A stretch of DNA of 64,000 bases from Takashimella koratensis (Eukaryota > Basidiomycota > Tremellomycetes > Trichosporonales > Tetragoniomycetaceae). The notes below the pieces were generated by a model, which was not told the origin of the DNA, searched no databases, and saw only the letters and a program-made list of their open reading frames with translations. Positions 53,741-64,000 of this stretch are shown here, piece by piece. The stretch covers positions 446,051-510,050 of the forward strand of contig BCKT01000016.1 of NCBI GenBank assembly GCA_003116875.1, written 5' to 3'. Made by a program: the position numbers and the translations under genes. Positions within the stretch are counted from its first letter, which is position 1, and the number at the start of each line of letters is the position of its first letter.

Positions 53741-56700
53741 TTAATGCACGACCACCCCAACCGTTCCTACACCGTTCCCAGCCCCTACCGTTCCCTTTTC
53801 TCTCTTACTTAACAAACCCGCTAACAAACCCGTTATGACAATGACACCCACCACACATACAAGAACCACGATTATTCTTCCTTTCCTCACTTTCCCCCTT
53901 CCCCCTCTTCCCCCTCTCCCATCTCCACTCACAACTAGTCCCAAACCCTCTTCTTCCATCCCTGGCTGGGAGGGGTGGGCGTACTGCGCTTTCTCCCAGT
54001 CCCATGCAAGAGAGGAAGACCCCGCTCCACCCCAAGTGACTTGTTTCTCCCTCTGTTCTTGACCTTGGCCCTCGCCCTGGCTCTGGCCCTCGGTCCTCAT
54101 CCCCACCCCCGAGGCCGAGACGATCGACGCGCCTCCTGCATGTCCTTCTCTTGACAAAGGTCGATACGTCGACGACCTAGTCACCGAGGGGCTAGGTCCG
54201 ATCGGTACACAAACGCACCCCTGTACACACAGTCCTGCGTCCTCCACATGCCCAATCCCACCTCCACCTCCCCCTCCACCATTGAAACCCATCATCGAGA
54301 CCGGTCTTGACCTCCCACCCCCTCCTCCACCCACACTCCCACCCATACTGCCTACCCCGCTTCCGCGTCCATACTTCGACCCGACCCTCGACCCGCGCTC
54401 ATCAGGCGGCGGCGGTGGCGCTCTCTGTCCAAACGAGACCGATACCGGTCTATGTGAGATATGAGAGATATGTGTCGATAGTGGCCTACGTGGCGGGAGC
54501 GGTGAGAGTTCCGGAAAGACGATAACTCCCGACCCGCGAGTATTCTGACTCGTTCGAGCCCGTTTGAGTTCCGGGAAGACGACGACTGGGGACCTTGATG
54601 GGCCCGCCGTGGCCTTATTGGTGTCTGCCACATCTCCATGAGCTTCGCCTGGTTCCCCCGCCGCCGCTGCGAAAGGGTGCCTCCTCCTTCCTCGATCACC
54701 TTCACCTTCCTCATCGCTCCCAAGGGGCTCAAACGCCTCCGCCCCAATCCCTCCCGTCCCCGCCGCCGCCGCCGCAGCAGCCGACGCAATCCTGACCGCG
54801 CGCCTCAACCTCGTCCCAAACGATTCCCTCGATCGGATCGATAACGACCTCGAATTCGAGCTTGTCGATATCGTCATCCCCGTCCCCGATCCGGGCCCTG
54901 CAGTTGGAGGAGGTGAAGAATGACCTCGCCCACCACCGGCCGTTCCGGATGTACCTGGTCGTGAACCGCTCGTACCTGGTCGAGAATTCCCGACTCGAGC
55001 TTGAGCGTGCGAGTGGGAACTTGAGTGAATACTTGATTTGGTAGACTTTAATGAACGGCGAGACTTGGATCGAGCGAGGGACGAGCCCGACTGTGACGTG
55101 GAGAGGCGATACGATGATGCTCCGGATACCTAGATGCCAACCATCGACCCGGGCGAAACGAAGGCGAGAACAGAAGAGAGAAGAGAGAAAAACGATGTAT
55201 CAGTATCATCATGACCCATTCCCTGTGTCGACTCACCCGCCTGCCGGATCTCAAAAGACGTTCCAATACCGCCGCACGACCAACGAGCATCGCCAAGTCC
55301 AGCGCTTCATCGTCTTCTCTTATCTGCCTGAGTTTTTCCGCGCCTCGACTGTGCCCTCGACTACTCGTGATGCTGTTTCTCGACTTGCGGCGTTTCATCT
55401 TCCCTTGCGCCATGCTATCCCCGCTTCCACTTCCACTTCCACTTCCATTCCCGCCACTATCACTACCCTCGCTGACCCCCGGGCCAGAGCTGCTTTCTGC
55501 TCTCTCTACGCTCTCTCCCTCGCCCATGGCTTGGACATACCCTTGCTGCTGGTGATGCCCCGCTGACGACCTCCTGAACCCGGCCCCAAACGACCTCCCT
55601 GTCCTTGCTGTATGCCCACTTCTACTCGAATAGACCGATGGCGCGGCTCCCTCTGCACTGGCACTGGCGCTTCGTCCGGATCTGAACGAGAGGGCGGCGG
55701 AATCTCTCCTTCGTCCCCCATGGGACGAATCGGAAGCTGCTTCTGCCATCCCGCTGAGTCGGGAGAATATGGACGCGGAGGGAGGTGGGGACGTCGGCGA
55801 GGTAGGCGTGGTCGGAGAAGGTAAGTCCAGGTCGGGAGGGTAAGTGTCGTCCGGGCCTCCGGTGGTCGATGAGAGTGCAGGGTGGGAGGTGCCTTCGTCT
55901 GGCGGGAGAGGGGTAGATGCGGATGCTGAAGCGTAATACGAGCCCGAGCCCGAGCGCGATGCAGAGGACACAGACCCAGTACTGGACGCGAGCACGCTGA
56001 TGGAGCCCGAGTTGAAACGCTGCATGCTAGCGGACCGAGGTGGGGGGCGAGGGGAGGAAGGTGGCGGTGCCGCCGGGTCGGAGGTGAGGAATGCATAAGG
56101 CCCGATCGACATGTGCGAGAGTGTCGGGTGAGTCAGAGTCTGGATCTGGGTCTGGGATTGGAATGGAGATTGATGTTGGGCTTGGGCATAAGGGTGTGCG
56201 GCTCGAGCCGCCGAGGGGGAGGGGTATGCCTTGTGTATCTGAAGCGGCAGAGTCGATGGGACTGGCGAGTACGACGGCGAATGTGGGATAGGCGGTAACG
56301 CCCTATCCATTGGGGTACCGAGGTGAGAACGGGTCGGAGACGGTGACGAGTCTGGGTTCGGACTAGGTAACGGACTGAGGCCGGTGGGTAATCGTTCGGG
56401 AACAGCAGGGAACGGGGAGGGACCGCGTAAGAGTCTCAATGCCTCGGGGTCGTCGAATTCGTCCCGACCCCTGTCACCTTCGTGGGTGTAGGCGGTCAGA
56501 TCGAGTTCGTCTCCGTACTCCTCGTCGTCGTCATCGCCTTCGCCGTCCTCTTCGCGTGTATCAGGGCTACCTCCGACCTGAGTCGCGTCGTGGAGAGAGC
56601 TACGAGGGCCTAACGAGCCAGCACGGAGGAGACGCGACTCGGCGCGCTGGACGCGGTGGGCACGGACGACTCGACCGGGTGTCGAGCCGGTGACGGATGG

Positions 56701-57462
56701 GGTGCGGGTGCTGGATGTTGGCGAGGGTGGGGTGCCAGGTCGCGGTGGGAGCGCGGCGCGAGGAGGAGTAGGTGGGTCGGTGGGGTTGAGTGGGTTCAGA
56801 GGGATAGTCGGGCTGCTGGGGTTGGGCAGGTTGGTAGGGAGTTGGGCAGAGCGCGATGGGGGAGGACGAGACGAGGTGGATCCTGCTCGATCGAGATAGG
56901 CGAGTTCCGACCCGCCCATTGACTCGTGCTCCTCGCTCATGGCCCCTCTCGCTCTCACCCTATCTAGTCTATCCAACTCGACCCTGCCTCTACCGCCACT
57001 CCCACCCCCACTCCCGCTCACACTTGCGCCTTGACTGTGGCCCGACCCAAACGTCTGGCCGGTCTCGACCGTCCCGCCCGATGTATCGCGGGACGATCGG
57101 GACGCTCTGGACGTGCGGTTCGACCCTCGTCCGCCTTGTCCAGAAGGGTTGAGGTTGAAGCTTGGGTAGAGCGGGGAGAGGGATGGCGGTGTATGTGGCT
57201 GGAGGTGAGGAGGAAGTGCGGGCAGCGTGTCGAGCGTGAGGTGGGTGTGAGCAGGGTGAGAGGGGTAAGAGGGGTAACCGGGGCGAGGGAAGGTAGAGGT
57301 AGGGGCGGAAGGGGAAGGGGAAGCCAGCCAGTGACCTTCGTCTACGTCCGGGTCGGCGTAAGAGTGGTATTGCGATGAGATGGAGGATGAGGAATGGGTA
57401 GGAGAATGAGAATGAGAATGGGATGCGAAAGAGGTAGGACGCCCCGAGTTGGAACGAGGCAT
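53741..57462 (-). CDS. Ser/Pro/Gly-rich protein with C-terminal membrane anchor
   Basis: Unrecognised 1204-aa protein in two exons, 57462-55237 and 55129-53741. Almost all of it is low-complexity and probably disordered: Ser/Pro/Thr-rich with His/Ser runs near the N-terminus, an acidic Asp/Glu patch (GEGDDDDEEYGDELDLTAY), an Arg/Ser-rich centre and Gly runs. The best-ordered part is REDDEALDLAMLVGRAAVLE before the intron. Near the C-terminus one hydrophobic segment (IIVVLVCVVGVIVITGLLAG) is followed by a short tail. With no signal peptide this suggests a membrane anchor with a large cytosolic part. Two exons of open frame this long, joined in phase 0, argue strongly for a real gene. Confidence 0.65.
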
Positions 57463-59091
57463 GGTCCCCTCTTCACGCGGGCACGAGGTTGCAGCTTACG
57501 TAGGTATGCCGTGGTTGAGTGGACGAAGGGAGGGCGCTGGGAGAGGGGCAAGTATCAAGGTCCAGCCTAAGTCGAGTCTCTGACGAGGGAGGTAGAGACG
57601 GGGGCTAGAGGGGTAGCGCCGGGCGTAGTGGGTGATGGTACAGTTTCACTCGAGGATGAAGAGTTGTAGCTGCGACTTGCGACTTGCGACTTGGGACTTG
57701 GTAGCTACGTAGGTGAACAAGGTCGCACGACGTAGTGTCGGAACAAGGAGGTGGGTCTATGCTCAGAGCGCGGCGGGGCGGGGCGAGGGCGTAGTGACAA
57801 ACAAGGCCCGTTCGCGGTCGCTGAGTGGTTCCCAGTAATTATGATGATGATGATAATGATGGATTGCCGTCGTCTTGGAGTGAGGTGGGAACCGAGTAAG
57901 GGGTGGACGAAACTGGAATCACCGCTGCGCTGTCGGAGCGGAGGGAGGAGAGGAGGAGGGGAGGAGGGAAGAGGTTCGTGAGATGGCCTGACCTGTTGGT
58001 TGCTGGATAGACCAGGGGAGAGGGAGGGCGAGGGTGTGGGAAAGAGTGAGAGTTACAACCGGTGCAGAGGTTGACAACGGCGGTGTGAAGCGAGGCGAGG
58101 CGGGGACGGGACGGGTTGTGCTTGCTCGTTTACCGGAAGGTAAAGGAGGGTGAGCGAGAGGAGGGCGACGAAGGGGAGGAGGAAGGGGGAAGGGGGAAGG
58201 GAGGAGGGGGAAGAAGCAGCACAGAAGGATGGGGTGAGGGGTGAGGGGTGAGGGGAGTGGGAGGCCACGACGCGGGTCAGTGCGTGCTTGTCAGGTTCAG
58301 GTCGAGATGAATCAAGGTCACAGTCACAGTCACAGTCACAGTCACAGGTTGGATCCAAGGGGATCCCGTTCCGTTCGCACAGACCACAGACCTCGTCGAG
58401 GGTATCATAGTCTCATAGGTACAGTACCGATAAGCAATAGAGGTGTTAACTTGCGCAGCGCAGAGTCAACTGCCGCCGTCTCGTATCGTGTCGTGTCGTG
58501 TCGTGTCTCGTGTCGTGTCTCGTGTCTGAGCAAGGTCAAAGTAAAGAGTGCAAGGGGTGCAGGGGGTGAAAAGGGTGAAAAGGGTGAAAAGACGGGATGC
58601 TGACGTCGGTGTCAGTCAGTCAGTCACGGTCACGATGACCTGGGTGAAGAGAGGGACGGGGGGGACGGGGGTCGACGCGAAATGCTCCTCCGATTCCCGT
58701 CTATCTCCCCTCTACTCTCTTCCCCCTGACAATGCTCATTCGCGTTTCGAACAAAGTAGGATGAAGGATGAGGGCGGTTCCCCCCCCTCCCCCTCCCCCT
58801 CCCAACGTCCCCTGCGATTCCAACCCCGACCATTGGGACCTCCCAATTCACCCCAGGGGTCGGTGTCGGGGGTTGGGAAGGATTTGGAGAGGAACAGGAA
58901 CGAGGTTCCACCAGCAAGGTTTGGCAGCACCGTTGAGCGGGTTGAGCCGTTGCGCAGGTTGGCAGGCACTGACTGACTGGTCCTGCAAAGTCTCACGAAT
59001 TACCATATCTCTCCATCCCATCTCATACATCTCGACTCCTTGATGCAATTCAATATCATCCATCATTCGCATGAACCAACACTGTTGGGGT
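57463..59091. other. Long intergenic region with simple repeats
   Basis: This is 1.6 kb holding the upstream region of the Ser-rich membrane protein gene and the 3' flank of the next minus-strand gene. It contains (TGCGACT)-type repeats near 57665-57695, ATGATGATG near 57841, (CACAGT)n at 58318-58348, TCGTG repeats at 58487-58530, and GGGTGAAAA repeats near 58563-58592. I see no gene in it. Confidence 0.5.
58318..58348. repeat. (CACAGT)n hexanucleotide repeat
   Basis: Five copies of CACAGT lie in tandem in an intergenic region. Confidence 0.9.
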
Positions 59092-60112
59092 CTACTTGTA
59101 CGCTTTGACGAAAAGGAGAAAGATATACAGTAGCAGGAATAACCCCAACGCACGCCGCAGACGCTTGCCTCCCTCGACCACCCATCGCTCTCCACCGCGA
59201 CCGGCGACCGGCCCAATCTTGTTGGAACAGTACATGATGACGAGGACGGATCCAACGTCGAGCACGAGCTCTTGCGCCCTGTGTAGAGGTGTGGAAGGGG
59301 TAGAGGGGGTAGAAGAAGTTGCAATTCAATCTATCAGTTCTATAGCTGTTCAAAAAGGTCATTCTGCTCAAGTCTCAACGTACACTTGATCAATGAGCAA
59401 AGAGCCGAACAAGAGCACTACCCAAGCCAGGAAGAGCCCAATGAACCAAACGAGTTCTTTCCCCCGAGTCTCAGATCAGCTCCCTATCCTCCTTCCCGTG
59501 CCCGTAATCCAAACTGTTCCTGCCTTTTACTCACTTGCATAATCTCGAGCGATCCGAATCAATAACCCGACAAAGGTGACGCGGGGTCGTCGGAGGGCTT
59601 GAATGACAGCTTGGAGTTGGGTCCATCTTTCTTGCCATTCCCAAGCTAGGAGTGTGAGCGGGAGCTCGGGAATTGGATCTCCCGGTTTCCTTTGGAGAAT
59701 CTGGAGGACTTTGAAGAGTTGCCGCACGTCGTGCTATTCCCAAACCACCCAACCCCACCCTTACCGTCAGCTAAAGGTCTCACCCCATCGCCAAGGATCA
59801 TGTACAAGAACCCGACACCCGCTCACTCAAACTACCTCTCACCCAGACCCGACCCGACCCGACTCACACCGTTTTCGTACCAACTACTAATGCCGACCCT
59901 GCTCTGGGTCCAGAAGTCCAGAAGTCCAGAAGTCCAGAGGTCCAGAAGTCCAGAAGTCCAGGACTCACCACACCCACGTTGCCCTGTTCAAACTCTTGTC
60001 GTATCACCGCAAGAGTCGGGAGGTTCATCTGCTCCAAAGCGAGGAGGTACCTTTCTCGCGCGTCATCGGGTATCTGAGCGAGGTTTGACGGGTCGTAGAA
60101 ATGCGGGATCAT
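59092..60112 (-). CDS. Small multi-pass membrane protein, function unknown
   Basis: I do not recognise this 200-aa protein. Exons are 60112-59969, 59733-59535, 59456-59384 and 59278-59092. The N-terminal half is soluble and helical: MIPHFYDPSNLAQIPDDARE, then LEQMNLPTLAVIRQEFEQG and VRQLFKVLQILQRK. Three hydrophobic stretches follow: LVWFIGLFLAWVVLLFGSLL, VLDVGSVLVIMYC and ALGLFLLLYIFLLFV, ending in KAYK, which resembles a basic ER-retention-type tail. Coherent splice sites in four exons and the conserved-looking N-terminus support a real gene. A TCCAGAAG repeat fills part of the first intron. Confidence 0.6.
59909..59962. repeat. (TCCAGAAG)n octanucleotide repeat
   Basis: About six and a half copies of TCCAGAAG with one variant unit lie inside the first intron of the small membrane protein gene, directly next to its GTGAGT donor. 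Confidence 0.9.
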
Positions 60113-60781
60113 GGTGTGCTGATGTGTAGGTCGTGGGGAAGAGGGAAGAGGGAAGAGGGAAGAGGGAAGAGGGAAGAGGGAAGAGGGAAGAGGGAAGGGT
60201 GCGGACAGAGTAGGTGCATAGGATGTATCATGAGTGAGAACCCTCGCGAGGGTGTTGGATCTGGTGTTTAGCTCGACTCGAAGTGTTGGTTGAACGTTGA
60301 TGGTGACATCGAGGTATACGGATACGGGGACTCTGAAACAGACGAGCGACGATCGTTGGGTCTCTGTGATCACATCCGACTCGGTGAGCCTCTTCCCCTC
60401 CTCCCCTCCTTCCCTCCTCCCCTCCTCCCCTCCTCCCCTCCTCCCACGCCACCTTGCCTCATGTCTTCCATTCACGGCGTCCATGCGCCCTCCCCTAGTC
60501 CGTCGGGCCCATCAGCAGTTCTACCTCCACCCTCCTCCCTCCTCCCAAGCCACGAGCCACAAATCACCGTGGTCGCCATATCATCCAACTCACTCGACTC
60601 TACTCTTTCCCAGTCTCCTACCCCACCTACACACACATAGATCCATCCCTCCATCCCTCCAACTCTCCATCCCTCTGTTCCATGGCCGTTCCCTCATTTT
60701 TTTCTCGACAAAAATGATGCATGAATTTGATTCTTGATTTTGTTTTCAACATTTACGAATTAGCATGCGCCGTCTTTCATT
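60113..60781. other. Intergenic: promoter of the small membrane protein gene and NFX1-type 3' flank
   Basis: It contains (GGGAAGA)n at 60136-60198 immediately upstream of the small membrane protein start, and a CCTCC-rich run at about 60397-60444. No gene is seen. Confidence 0.5.
60136..60198. repeat. (GGGAAGA)n heptanucleotide repeat
   Basis: About eight to nine copies of GGGAAGA lie 25-85 bp upstream of the 60112 start codon, in the position of the 5' UTR or core promoter. Confidence 0.9.
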
Positions 60782-63700
60782 TCACTCTGCTTCGTCCCCA
60801 CTCTTATCCCAATCATCGCCGTCATCCCCGACCTGTTGCTGAACTGCATCGTGGTGAGCCTGAGCTTGGATGCTCCCTGGTTCCGGTGTTGAAGCCGAGA
60901 CGGGTGTGAGTGGTCTCGCCGACCCTGCAGGCGATACGGTGGGTGTATAACTCGCTTGATTCGTCCGTGCGGTCGAGGCAGGGGCAAGCCTTGCGCTCCA
61001 TGGTGAAGAAGGTGCGGTCCCGCCTGATGTCGTCGCAGGCGTCACTGGCCTCGTACTGGGTTGCGAACTTGTACCGGACCCTACTCCGCTAGGCTTACCC
61101 CATGGACCCGAGCTGCGCAGGTTCGTGAGTGTGACAGAGGGTCCAGCTGGTGGCCCAGTCTTTGGCGGCGCGGCAGCAGAGAGCAGCGGGTTGGGGATTC
61201 GTGAATCTGGTCGGCGTCGAATCTGGACAGATCGGTTGGGTTCGGCATCAATGAGATCGGTCGAGAGGCGGTATACTTCAGCAAGGGCGATGACAAAGGT
61301 TCGTTTCGCGAGGGGCACTACAGCATGTCAGCAAAAGCTCCTACCTTTCCCAACCAAGCAATACTTACTGTGCGGGAGGATAGTCGTCTGCCTAGTCCCA
61401 TTGATGAAATCCTTGAACGCCCCTTCAACGGTCTTGACAAACGGACTATTCGGACCCTCTGCCCAACTCTTTAAATCCGTACTCCACTCAACCTGGCCTC
61501 TACTCTCCGCCTGCTTGATCCCGAGCGCATCCGCCAACCTCGCGTTCCTCTGTCGAACCAGGCACTCCGAGTTACACTTGAGCTTGACCTGCTCTCTTGA
61601 TGTCGGGCTCGCTGTACTCGCTCCGCAGCTTGTGCGGCTTTGCAGGTGCCCACATGCACAGGACTGGGTAACGATCGCCTGGCACGCGTCCGACTCGGGG
61701 CAACGGGCGGGGGCGTGGCACGCGCTCGTACACGGGTGTCCGCAGGCTCGTTTGGGCTTCCCACACTGTTGAGTACAATCCCCACACTCTCCGGGTCGGT
61801 GACACGGTTTATCGCACTTGTGGTAACCGCACGCGAGTTGTTTCCCGCACGCCTGGCCACAGCTCACGAGTGACTGGGAGCATCGGACGTTCTTGACCGC
61901 GGGTTCCTTGCCGCACGCGCAGGGCTTGGTGGTCAGATACGGACACGGAGGGCAGTTGGGGTTCTCGTGGCAGCTGTGCTGGGTCTTGGGGTGGCCACAG
62001 GCTGGAGGATCGCGAGCGCATGTATATGGGCAATTGATCGTGGTTCCACAAGCGACGGGAGGGTAGACGACGGTATGGCCGCAGTGGCAAATGAGCTGTG
62101 TTTTGACGTCAGCAACCAATTCAAGACCTTCACATCCCTATTGAAGACTGAACCAAACTCACCTCATCGTACGACGCCTGGAGACACTTGCCGCAGAGAC
62201 CCTTGTGGTCTGGTTTGGGACACGAGTGCAGACCGCAGCTGAGCATCTTCCCACATACGAGCGGACAGGTATGTAGATCGTCGTCTCCATCAAGGAGTTC
62301 ATGCGCCGCTTTGCCCTTGTTCTTCCCTTTGGCGCGATACGACAGAGGACAGCAAACTCTCCCACATTCGTGCCTCCCGCAATTACGCAACGCCTTGCAC
62401 ACTCGTTCACAGAGGACTTCACCAACGCCTTCTGCCGCCGCATTGCTTCCTGCAGCCGCAGCGGCGGCAGCGGCGCGCTCCACTTCTTCGCAAGGGAGAA
62501 CGACCATGCTCTCGCCGCATCGACAAGGACGGACGACTTCCTCCGTGCACGTTGGACACGGGCCCTCGTGGCAGGTCCGTGGGCACTCGTGGCCGCACGC
62601 TCGCAGCTTCGTGCACGGTTGCTTGCAAGTCGGAACGCGGTCGGTACAGGTCTTCCGTTGTGGGTAGCCCGGGAGGAGAGTCAGAGGGGTCGAGCCGCAA
62701 GGACAGTGGGTTATCTGGTCGGGAGAGGTAGGGCAGTGTTGTGGGTGAATCGGGTGCGGGTGACATTTCTGGGAGAGGTCAGCAACCGAATCAAGAGCAC
62801 AAGTCTTGGCTACCGCCCATCACTCACCTCTTTACACGAATGCACCGCACAGTCGTACAACCTCCCACAAGGCCGATCGCACTTGAACCTCCCTTGCCAC
62901 CTTTCTGCTCCATTCTCACTCAGACAAATCTTTTCGTCCTTGCTGCCCCATCCACAAGGTACGACCTTGTCCTCGTCTCCGCAATAACACCTGACGGTCT
63001 CTACCTCGTCGCAAGGCGGACAGGGTCCAAAATGACATGGGAGGGGACAGGCGTGGGCTCGGTTCCCGCAACCCAGGGGTTTCGCGCAGGGTTCGTCGCA
63101 GACGGTTCCGGAGGTAACGCGGGTAGCGGCGCACTTGACGGTGAGAGCGGTGTGGTGGCTGGGACAAGGAACGACGAGGGCGACTTGGCACGGAGGGCAA
63201 GGACCTGGGTGACAGTGGCTGCGAAAAAACGCATGTCAGTTGAGGTCAAGGCGAGAATCGATGGCAATGTTTAGACACTTACAGAGGACAGGCGTGTTCG
63301 CAATTGGCTCTTGGTCGGGCACATGCATCGTTGCACGAATGAGGCATCCCCGACGTCTGCCCACTACCTCCTGCATTCCCACTCCCACTCTGTCCGCTCC
63401 CACCTCCACTGCCCGGGTTCCCGAGCCTGCCGCAGAAACACCTATACCCTCCGACCTTGTCCTCCCTCTTCTTCTGACACCCTGGACACCTCCACGTCGG
63501 CACCTGTCCGACCTGGTCGTTTGCCGCCGCGCGCTCCGCGTCCTCGTGCAAGCTCCGATTGGCCCAGTCGCGGATACACCGACTGTGGAAGGGGGTGTAA
63601 CAAGCGCTGTAATACGAAGTCGACAGCGCCGCCAACTCGGCGTCGGACAAGCTCGTAGGTCCCGAAGTAAGGATAGGGGGTTGGAAGGGCCGTGAAGGAG

Positions 63701-64000
63701 GGAGGCATGACCAAATTTGTTGGGAAGGGAGAATCGGGTTGAAGCAGATCGGACACTCGAGGAAAGGTTTACGACTGAGACCACGGGTGAGGCGAGAGTT
63801 GAGGTCGTCTGCTTCTTTCTCGCGCTCGGCTCGGGCGTGGCCAGCTCGGTATTCGCTTAACTGGTCGACGACGCCGTTGGTCGCTTTACGAGGAGCGGCC
63901 GGGGTCGCGTCTGTCAGGCGGGTCTGCTTGTCGAATGCAGCGCGGCGGGAAGAGACGGCTTTGACTGGGGTCGGAGGTGCAGGTGCCGAGGTCGGTTGGT
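60782..64000 (-). CDS. NFX1/FAP1-type RING and zinc-finger protein, 3' part
   Basis: Transcription-regulator/E3-like protein of the NF-X1 family (yeast Fap1). Exons in the window are 64000-63283 (incomplete at its 5' end), 63218-62828, 62768-62163, 62095-61369 and 61317-60782. A RING-type finger starts LECPICFNPILPSQQIWSC and continues CYTPFHSRCIRDWANRS and WRCPGCQKK. Many NF-X1 fingers follow, for example LACGYHKCDKPCHRPGECGD and ACGHECPRTCHEGPCPTCTE. An R3H-like module (FVIALAEVYRLSTDLID, AEPNRSVQIRR) precedes a disordered Ser/Pro tail ending DDWDKSGDEAE. In the R3H module the conserved His of the Arg-x3-His signature is Ile, so single-strand nucleic acid binding may be weakened. The N-terminus is outside the window. 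Confidence 0.93.

Overview
This is a 64 kb stretch of nuclear DNA from a fungus, most probably a basidiomycete. The genes are dense and rich in very short introns (about 34-120 nt) with GT...AG borders and CTGAC/CTAAC-type branch sites. There are no operons, and the core genes have clear eukaryotic orthologues. The lineage within Basidiomycota cannot be fixed by eye. All exon coordinates were read from splice signals and reading-frame continuity, without transcripts.

Left third (1-18 kb). The window opens in the 3' end of RPS18. It continues with ALG10 (ER glucosyltransferase), a GT61-type membrane glycosyltransferase, a HIRIP3/CHZ-type histone chaperone, and two divergently transcribed GPI-type GH16 beta-glucanases (8.3-13.1 kb). 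Next comes a tandem array of five small minus-strand genes (13.3-17.9 kb). Their proteins (85-182 aa) share almost no sequence, but all keep a tiny first exon ending in phase 1 and a second intron in phase 0. Four of the five also have a TATA-like element about 90-105 bp upstream.

Middle (18-37.8 kb). This part is conserved cell biology: a large fibronectin-III-like/coiled-coil protein, clathrin heavy chain (21 exons, one of only 10 nt), a Ser/Thr-rich single-pass surface protein, an oxysterol-binding-type lipid transfer protein, and the cytosolic iron-sulphur assembly WD40 protein CIA1 with a His/Asp-rich loop.

Second array (37.9-46.3 kb). Six minus-strand units of one unrecognised protein family lie head to tail. 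Four (units 1-4) share an N-terminal pattern around Asn-Asp-Gly-Phe and a similar helical body. Their upstream regions are more alike than the proteins, with correctly spaced TATA-like and GCGTCACCCAAG-type blocks. Unit 4 looks frameshifted, unit 2 has an ambiguous start, and units 5 and 6 look degenerate. With the first array, this is the best candidate for an undescribed, lineage-specific system.

Right third (46.7-64 kb). This holds a COG0523/CobW-type GTPase (zinc metallochaperone type) divergent from CHMP7 (ESCRT-III), then the Golgi syntaxin SED5, Sm protein G, a 1204-aa Ser/Pro-rich protein with a C-terminal membrane anchor, a 200-aa membrane protein of unknown function, and an NFX1/FAP1-type RING and zinc-finger protein that runs off the window edge. 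Intergenic DNA carries many microsatellites but no rRNA, tRNA, transposon or CRISPR that I can support.
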